Assembly (NCBI GenBank): GCA_025210575.1
Contig: JAOARK010000113.1
Span: 1-11,113 of the forward strand
DNA length: 11,113 nt
Source: Schleiferiaceae bacterium
GTDB lineage: Bacteria > Bacteroidota > Bacteroidia > Flavobacteriales > Schleiferiaceae
Direction of reading: 5' to 3'
This document shows, piece by piece, positions 6,456 through 11,113 of the stretch (position 1 is the stretch's first letter; each line of letters opens with the position of its first letter). Position numbers and translations under genes: made by a program. The notes under the pieces were generated by a model. That model did not search any database and was not told the DNA's origin. It saw nothing but the letters and a program-made list of their open reading frames with translations.

Positions 6456-7283
6456 TTAGTTTTCGAATTGTAACGCTGCCCAGTTGTCAATATTTTTCGA
6501 TTTCTCCAATTTTAATCCAACCGAGGCACATTTATCTTGAATCAATGGAATATCTTCTTGATAAAATCCACTGAGTAAAAGCTTTCCTCTAGTGTTTAAC
6601 ACTTGGGTATAAGCGGGTATATCTTCTAGTAAAATGTTTCTATTGATGTTCGCAAAAATGATGTCATAGTTTTCATTTCCCAGCACCTCAGCGCCACCTA
6701 AGAAGACCTTTATTTTTTCATAGCCATTCATGGCTACATTTTCTTTGGCATTTTCAAAGGCCCATTCATCAATATCTATGGCCGTTATATCCTTGGCACC
6801 TTTCATTCCAGCTAAAATGGCCAACACTGCTGTACCTGCTCCCATGTCTAGCACATCTTTAGCATCAAAACCCATTTCTAATGCTAACTGAACCATCATC
6901 GTTGTAGTTTGATGATGACCGGTTCCAAAACTCATTTTAGGGGTTATGACGATCTCATATGGAAATTGTGGCATAGCCTCATGGAAAGTCGCTCGAATGT
7001 AGCATTCATCTCCGATGAGGATAGGGTCAAAGTTCTTCTCCCATTCTTCATTCCAATTTTGGTCTTGAACCAATTCCTTAGAATAACTCACTTGAACATC
7101 AGGAAATCTATCCACTTCATTGAGGTTCCAATCGTCAGACCAAAGGTCTTGAGCTATATAAGCGTCAAACCCCGTTTCTGTTTCAACAAAAGACTCAAAT
7201 TGAAGGTCTCCCAACTGAGCAATTAGTATGTCTCTAAAGGGCTCAATTGGATCTAAGGAAAACGAGAGCTTAAAGTAATTCAT
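6456..7283 (-). CDS. prmA: Ribosomal protein L11 methyltransferase
   Basis: PrmA uses S-adenosylmethionine to trimethylate amino groups of ribosomal protein L11 in the cytoplasm. The 275-residue product is close to family size. It has the N-terminal L11-recognition domain (about 1-90, ending in the conserved NWNEEWEKNF at 76-85) and a linker containing FGTGHHQTT (119-127). The class I methyltransferase fold follows, with SAM-binding motif VLDMGAGTAVLAI (144-156), the acidic residue after the second strand (Asp170-Ile-Asp), and ANINRNIL (211-218). The start ATG overlaps the tpiA stop as ATGA, so translation is coupled. It is followed 15 bases later by the large exported protein. PrmA is dispensable in E. 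coli, so its role here is probably fine-tuning. Confidence 0.96.
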   Translation of the reverse strand: MNYFKLSFSLDPIEPFRDILIAQLGDLQFESFVETETGFDAYIAQDLWSDDWNLNEVDRFPDVQVSYSKELVQDQNWNEEWEKNFDPILIGDECYIRATFHEAMPQFPYEIVITPKMSFGTGHHQTTTMMVQLALEMGFDAKDVLDMGAGTAVLAILAGMKGAKDITAIDIDEWAFENAKENVAMNGYEKIKVFLGGAEVLGNENYDIIFANINRNILLEDIPAYTQVLNTRGKLLLSGFYQEDIPLIQDKCASVGLKLEKSKNIDNWAALQFEN

Positions 7284-8053
7284 GACTTCACTTTCAAAGC
7301 TTCAACAATCGCAATGAAATCGTCTGCTTTTAGTGATGCTCCGCCTATCAAACCACCATCTACATCTGGATTTGCAAAAAGATCTTTGGCGTTACCAGGC
7401 TTACAACTTCCACCATATAAAATGCTCGTATCATCCGCAATTTGTTGGTTGTATTGCTCCGCAATTATACCTCTAATGAAAGCATGAATTTCTTGTGCTT
7501 GCTCAGGAGTGGCTGTTTCACCGGTACCAATGGCCCATACAGGCTCATAAGCAACAACTACTTTACTGAATGCACCTTCGGTTAAGTGAAAGAGACTTTC
7601 TTCAATCTGCGTTTTAATCACATTGAAATGCTCACCTGCTTTTCTTTCTTCAAGGACCTCTCCACAACAAAATATTGGAACAAGTTCATTGGCAATTGCA
7701 GCGTCTACTTTTGCAGCAATATCTGCATTCGATTCTTTAAAGTACTCTCTACGTTCAGAATGACCTATGATCACTGCATCTGCCTCTATAGCTTTTAACA
7801 TTTGAGCAGAAACCTCACCGGTGTATGCACCACTTTCATTTTGATGACAGTTCTGAGCTGCAACAGAAATATTAGAATTTTCCCATAAGGATGAAATCAC
7901 CTGTGGTAATACCACGTAAGGTGGAGCTACAATTACATTTGCTTCTCCTTGAAGTTCAGGGGTTAATTTTTGGTTGAGTTCTTCAACAAGCGCTACGGCT
8001 TCATCAACCGTTTTGTTCATTTTCCAGTTGCCGGCAACAATAAAATATCTCAT
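7280..8053 (-). CDS. tpiA: Triosephosphate isomerase
   Basis: It interconverts dihydroxyacetone phosphate and glyceraldehyde 3-phosphate in glycolysis and gluconeogenesis. The 257 residues cover the whole TIM barrel. All catalytic elements are visible: Lys11 in GNWKMN, His98 in IIGHSERR, Glu170 in the signature AYEPVWAIGTG, and the phosphate-binding loops YGGSCKPGN and GLIGGASL near the C-terminus. The ATG at 8053 is followed directly by the first barrel strand (RYFIVAGNWKMN), so the start is secure. A promoter with a perfect -7 box lies about 20 bases upstream. The stop overlaps the prmA start as ATGA, making tpiA the likely first gene of the tpiA-prmA-large protein-clpS operon. Confidence 0.98.
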   Translation of the reverse strand: MRYFIVAGNWKMNKTVDEAVALVEELNQKLTPELQGEANVIVAPPYVVLPQVISSLWENSNISVAAQNCHQNESGAYTGEVSAQMLKAIEADAVIIGHSERREYFKESNADIAAKVDAAIANELVPIFCCGEVLEERKAGEHFNVIKTQIEESLFHLTEGAFSKVVVAYEPVWAIGTGETATPEQAQEIHAFIRGIIAEQYNQQIADDTSILYGGSCKPGNAKDLFANPDVDGGLIGGASLKADDFIAIVEALKVKS

Positions 8054-8073
8054 CGTTTTAATCCTATTTGCGG

Positions 8074-8104
8074 CAAAGGTATTTTCTCAAACCAATTAGG
8101 AAAA
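8074..8104 (-). promoter_or_regulatory. Promoter of tpiA and the downstream operon
   Basis: The minus strand has TACCTTTG at 8081-8074, a perfect match to TAnnTTTG, with TTTT (one mismatch to TTTG) at 8104-8101 exactly 19 bases upstream. Predicted start of transcription is near 8067, leaving a leader of about 15 bases before the tpiA ATG. It lies between the Kazal lipoprotein stop and tpiA, so tpiA need not depend on the upstream genes. Confidence 0.65.
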
Positions 8105-8110
8105 TAAAAC

Positions 8111-8350
8111 TTAATTTTTGTTGGCTTTTACCTCACATTCACCGGGTGTATAATCATCAATACCAACGCATTCTGCTTGACAGGCATTAGAATAGGTTAC
8201 ATTATTACAACCACAAACCGGATCGTAATTCATTGTACAAATACAGTCGTCATTGGGGGTTTCAATACATTCTTCTACAACCTCTTGTTCAGAAGAAGAG
8301 CATCCCCAAAGCATCAGCAAAGCGCCTAAAACTAAAATGTTCTTTCTCAT
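8111..8350 (-). CDS. Kazal-type protease inhibitor lipoprotein
   Basis: A 79-residue precursor. A lipoprotein signal peptide (MRKNILVLGALLMLWGC, lipidated Cys17, then Ser-Ser-Ser) implies membrane anchoring. After an acidic spacer, a Kazal-like domain runs from about residue 36 to 72, with the pattern YDPVCGCNNVTYSNACQAEC and a final PGEC. Mature cysteines fall at 28, 36, 38, 46, 48, 57, 61 and 72, an even number that would suit disulfides outside the cytoplasm. Kazal domains classically inhibit serine proteases through the loop before the PVCG motif; whether this one inhibits anything is unknown. The domain fills nearly all of the mature protein. The start follows the 96-aa gene by nine bases, so the two are probably co-transcribed. 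The stop is 57 bases before tpiA with no terminator between. Confidence 0.88.
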   Translation of the reverse strand: MRKNILVLGALLMLWGCSSSEQEVVEECIETPNDDCICTMNYDPVCGCNNVTYSNACQAECVGIDDYTPGECEVKANKN

Positions 8351-8359
8351 GGGTAAAAG

Positions 8360-8650
8360 TTATGAAAAACGAATGTCATAAATCCTGTTCACAGGAATTG
8401 ACAACCCTCTTTTCAAAACAATTTTTTCACGGGTTTGAGCCCAAATGGTTGTAAACACCTTTTTTAACCCTTTGCCATCTTCAAATAGAATAAACACTTT
8501 GTGATTTTCTATGTTTCCAAGGCTAGTGGCGCGGTGTATTTTTTGGGCAAGCTTTTGTTTTTCTTGAGAAGAGGAAAGAACATCCTTCTGCGGAAAAGAA
8601 CTATCCTGAATCCACTCCTTCTCTACTAATTGAAAATCAGACATATCCAT
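8360..8650 (-). CDS. Small conserved-looking cytoplasmic protein of unknown function (96 aa)
   Basis: This encodes 96 residues; the ATG at 8650 is used, with a second ATG at 8644 equally possible (MDM). There is no signal peptide or membrane segment. The N-terminal half is polar and helical (about 28-45 rich in Gln and Lys). The C-terminal half (about 50-95) is a string of short beta-strands: KVFILFEDGKG, then KKVFTTIWAQTREKIVLKRG, then LSIPVNRIYDIRF. That pattern resembles short Bacteroidota proteins I have seen only as hypothetical, and suggests a small beta-barrel. I cannot name a family or function. It is the first gene of the minus-strand run, nine bases before the Kazal lipoprotein. No clear consensus promoter was found upstream of it. 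Confidence 0.75.
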   Translation of the reverse strand: MDMSDFQLVEKEWIQDSSFPQKDVLSSSQEKQKLAQKIHRATSLGNIENHKVFILFEDGKGLKKVFTTIWAQTREKIVLKRGLSIPVNRIYDIRFS

Positions 8651-8748
8651 TACACCTTTAAAAAATGAGGCTAGAAGTTACTGATTATTTCGAGAGTATA
8701 AAATGCCTTTTGTCAACAAAAATTTAATCACTCGTTACCTAAAATAAT

Positions 8749-8758
8749 GACAATTGTC
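8749..8758. promoter_or_regulatory. Short palindrome in the divergent intergenic region
   Basis: Perfect 10-base inverted repeat GACAATTGTC, about 100 bases upstream of the 96-aa gene and 148 bases upstream of the VWA gene. It could be half of a regulator site, but a 10-base palindrome is short enough to occur by chance. Confidence 0.2.
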
Positions 8759-8865
8759 GCGCAATTATTCTTCTTACAGCCTTTGAGAATAGGGCTTTCC
8801 TAAAATTTAGAGGCTGTTTCCAACCATTTAGATCAATGGCATCGTTATTTAAACAGAGACTCTAC

Positions 8866-8879
8866 ATGTTGGCCAACAT
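8866..8879. promoter_or_regulatory. Perfect 14-base palindrome upstream of the VWA gene
   Basis: ATGTTGGCCAACAT reads the same on both strands and ends 26 bases before the ATG of the VWA gene. Its size and position, near where a promoter or leader should be, suit a dimeric repressor operator; as RNA it could also form a small hairpin in the leader. The rest of the 255-base divergent region (8651-8905) shows no full consensus promoter in either direction. Confidence 0.35.
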
Positions 8880-8905
8880 ATCTTTTAACTTAAAAATGAA
8901 CTGCT

Positions 8906-10963
8906 ATGAAAAGATATGTTTTACTTCTTCTTATTTCCTTGCCGTTTTTAAGCGGTGCACAACCCTTACCGGGACAAATCAAATTGTTGATTACCGATAA
9001 AGCCTCGAAAGAACCCATCCCATTTTGTACAGTACTGTTGTACGCTGAGGAATTACTAATTGATAATGCGGTGAGTGATTTTGATGGCAAAGCGCTTTTC
9101 GCTCCTGTTGATCCAGGAACCTATTCAATAAAGATTTCATCGATGGGTTACGAAGACCTTATGATTAAAAAAATTGTGGTAAGTGGTGGACAAACTGTGG
9201 TTTACAAAGCAGAAATGTCTACGTCTGAACAGGTGCTGGAAAGCATTGAAATTGTTACACATAAAAGAAAGGCAAAGTTTAAACGCAACAAGCAGAACAT
9301 AGCCGCGCTCACTCCTGGTATTCAGGTTCAAGACAAAGGTGAATTGAGAATAAGAGGAGCGCGTTCAGGAAACAATCAAGTATTTATAGATGGCGTAAAA
9401 ATTCGTGATGGCGATTATGATGGTGTTCCAGAATCAATCACTGGAACTCATAAACCACAAAAAACAAAGAGAAAAAGAAACGAATATCCTGATCCGCAAC
9501 GTGTGTATAGCTACCGCTCTCAACAATACGGATACTACAATGAAGAATACATACCGATTGAAGAAAATGAATTCGAAGCCTCACATGCCAATCCACTATC
9601 TACTTTCTCAATAGATGTAGATGGTGCCGCTTATGCAAATACGCGCAGATTCTTGCGTGATGGCACCCTACCTCCAGCAGATGCTGTGCGAATTGAAGAG
9701 TTCATCAATTACTTTCAGTATGACTACCCGAAATTGGCCAATGAACATCCCGTGGACATCCATACAGAAATGTCTTCATGCCCTTGGAATGAAGACAATT
9801 TCCTTTTAAAAATTGGGCTCAAAGCCGATGAAATTGAAATGGAAGAAATTTCTCGACAAAACCTCGTTTTTCTTATCGATGTATCTGGCTCAATGAGCGA
9901 CCCTAACAAACTTCCTTTGGTGAAACGGTCGTTAAAAATGTTGGTGAATGAATTAAATGATGAAGACAAGATCTCTATTGTAGTGTATGCTGGTGCCAGT
10001 GGTCTTGCATTGCCTCCTACCAAGGTGAAAGATCAAGATAAAATCTTTGCTGCTCTAGAAAATTTAAATGCAGGTGGATCTACCGCTGGAGGCGCGGGAA
10101 TAGAACTGGCTTATAAAAAGGGACAAGAACACTTTGTTAAGAATGGAAACAACAGAGTAATTCTGTGCACGGATGGAGATTTTAATGTAGGAATTACTAA
10201 TCGAGATGAGTTGATAAAACTGATTGAGAAAAAACGGGAATCAGGAATCTTTCTCTCAATAATGGGTTTCGGAACAGGAAATCTACATGATGCTACTCTA
10301 GAGCAACTGGCTAACAAGGGCAATGGAAACTACAATTACATTGACAATTTATCAGAGGCACGCAAGGTATTTGTTCATGATCTGAGAGGTACTTTAGTAA
10401 TGGTGGCTAAAGATGTTAAACTTCAATTGGAATTCAATCCTGCCAAAGTGAAAAGCTACCGTCTTATCGGTTATGAAAACCGAATGTTAGCCGATAAAGA
10501 TTTTAATGATGACACCAAAGACGCTGGTGAGGTTGGTGCGGGACATACCGTAACCGCGCTTTATGAAATTGTTCCTGCCAACGCTCAAACGAAAGATGAC
10601 GTTCTAGTAGATGAACTCAAATATTCAAGCAGCTTAAAAACCGAGTATCCCAATGAATGGATGACCGTAAAGCTGAGATACAAATTGCCCGATTCTGATG
10701 AGAGCACCAAAATAGAGCATGTAGTATCTGGAGAACCACAAGCATTTGAAAAGAGTTCTAAAGATTTAAGGTTCGTATCCGCAGTAGCTGCATTTGGTAT
10801 GCTTACGCGAGGATCTGGTCACTCAGGAAACGCAGCCTTTAAAGACATTGCGCAATGGGCTAAGGACGCAAAGGGAAAAGACGAGCATGGATACCGAGCT
10901 GAGTTTGTACAACTCGTACAATTAACTGATGACCTTTTGGTAACAGGGTATTCAAGACGTTAA
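8906..10963 (+). CDS. Secreted VWA-domain protein with CarboxypepD_reg-like and TonB-plug-like segments
   Basis: This encodes 685 residues. Residues 1-18 are a signal peptide (cleavage near SGA-QP). About 24-105 is a carboxypeptidase regulatory-like beta-sandwich (KEPIPFCTVLLY, DFDGKALF, PGTYSIKISSMGY). About 130-168 resembles part of a TonB receptor plug: LTPGIQVQD, then ELRIRGARSGNNQVFIDGV. A charged, Tyr-rich linker (180-222) leads to the region conserved ahead of VWA in YfbK-like proteins (NPLSTFSIDVD at 229-239; RIEEFINYFQYDYP). The VWA domain has an intact metal site: Asp325-x-Ser327-x-Ser329, Thr393 in GGSTAGG, and Asp423 in CTDGD. The C-terminal domain ends with the family-typical FVQLVQLTDDLL. 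It probably binds a partner protein through the metal site outside the cytoplasm; the partner is unknown. It stands alone on the plus strand. Confidence 0.93.
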   Translation: MKRYVLLLLISLPFLSGAQPLPGQIKLLITDKASKEPIPFCTVLLYAEELLIDNAVSDFDGKALFAPVDPGTYSIKISSMGYEDLMIKKIVVSGGQTVVYKAEMSTSEQVLESIEIVTHKRKAKFKRNKQNIAALTPGIQVQDKGELRIRGARSGNNQVFIDGVKIRDGDYDGVPESITGTHKPQKTKRKRNEYPDPQRVYSYRSQQYGYYNEEYIPIEENEFEASHANPLSTFSIDVDGAAYANTRRFLRDGTLPPADAVRIEEFINYFQYDYPKLANEHPVDIHTEMSSCPWNEDNFLLKIGLKADEIEMEEISRQNLVFLIDVSGSMSDPNKLPLVKRSLKMLVNELNDEDKISIVVYAGASGLALPPTKVKDQDKIFAALENLNAGGSTAGGAGIELAYKKGQEHFVKNGNNRVILCTDGDFNVGITNRDELIKLIEKKRESGIFLSIMGFGTGNLHDATLEQLANKGNGNYNYIDNLSEARKVFVHDLRGTLVMVAKDVKLQLEFNPAKVKSYRLIGYENRMLADKDFNDDTKDAGEVGAGHTVTALYEIVPANAQTKDDVLVDELKYSSSLKTEYPNEWMTVKLRYKLPDSDESTKIEHVVSGEPQAFEKSSKDLRFVSAVAAFGMLTRGSGHSGNAAFKDIAQWAKDAKGKDEHGYRAEFVQLVQLTDDLLVTGYSRR

Positions 10964-10978
10964 GATACTTCGAAGGTA

Positions 10979-11032
10979 GCCGGGTTGCATTTATCATCTA
11001 TTCGCAGTGGTTGGTTAAATGGCCCGGTTTTT
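10979..11032 (+). terminator. Probable terminator of the VWA gene
   Basis: GCCGGG (10979-10984) pairs with CCCGG (11023-11027). The stem continues inward as ATTTA with TAAAT across a small internal loop, leaving a roughly 20-base loop, and is followed by five T (11028-11032). It starts 16 bases after the VWA stop. The imperfect stem lowers confidence. The remaining bases to 11113 hold no gene that can be supported. Confidence 0.5.
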
Positions 11033-11113
11033 CATTTTGTGACAAAACACTTTGCTAATCCAATGCCTCCGTTATATTGCCCCGAATAATTTTTTACATT
11101 TTATGCCAACTAA

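Noticed and set aside
8651..8750. TTGACA followed by TATACT on the minus strand before the 96-aa gene, resembling a sigma-70 promoter
   Set aside because: The spacing is only 10 bases instead of about 17, and Bacteroidota use a different promoter consensus.
11051..11113. A possible next plus-strand gene starting ATG at 11103, with TTTG (11051-11054) and TATATTGC (11073-11080) as promoter
   Set aside because: Only 11 bases of the frame are inside the window and the -7 box has two mismatches, so neither can be supported.

Overview
The window looks like chromosomal DNA from a member of the Bacteroidota, most likely close to Flavobacteriales. Three things point there. Start codons lack Shine-Dalgarno sequences. 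At least two promoters match the Bacteroidota form (TTTG, 19 bases, TAnnTTTG). The gene content also fits: Kazal-type lipoprotein, CarboxypepD_reg-like plus VWA protein, and a large secreted protein of unknown function. This assignment is inference; no rRNA or species marker is present.

Layout. Positions 1-456 hold the 3' end of a CPBP-family membrane protease gene, followed by a gene for a single-pass membrane protein of unknown function (499-1119), both on the plus strand. Positions 1120-1747 have no convincing protein gene but are full of signals, all best read on the minus strand: a candidate small RNA with promoter and terminator (about 1118-1187), a tRNA-Arg(ACG) with a consensus promoter and strong terminator (1561-1726), and a second copy of the tRNA 3' end with its own terminator 167 bases away. 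Positions 1748-8650 are a minus-strand run of six genes read in the order 96-aa conserved protein, Kazal lipoprotein, tpiA, prmA, a 1465-residue exported protein, clpS. From tpiA to clpS the genes overlap or nearly touch, so they are probably one transcript starting at a promoter just before tpiA. After a 255-base divergent intergenic region, 8906-10963 (plus strand) encodes a secreted VWA protein with a carboxypeptidase-regulatory-like domain and a TonB-plug-like segment, followed by a probable terminator.

How the genes work together. tpiA (glycolysis), prmA (methylation of ribosomal protein L11) and clpS (N-degron adaptor of the Clp protease) are cytoplasmic housekeeping genes. The giant exported protein inserted between prmA and clpS is the outlier. 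No mobile element, CRISPR array or obvious defence system is present. The most interesting parts are the signal-rich stretch at 1118-1726 and the unexplained 1465-residue protein.
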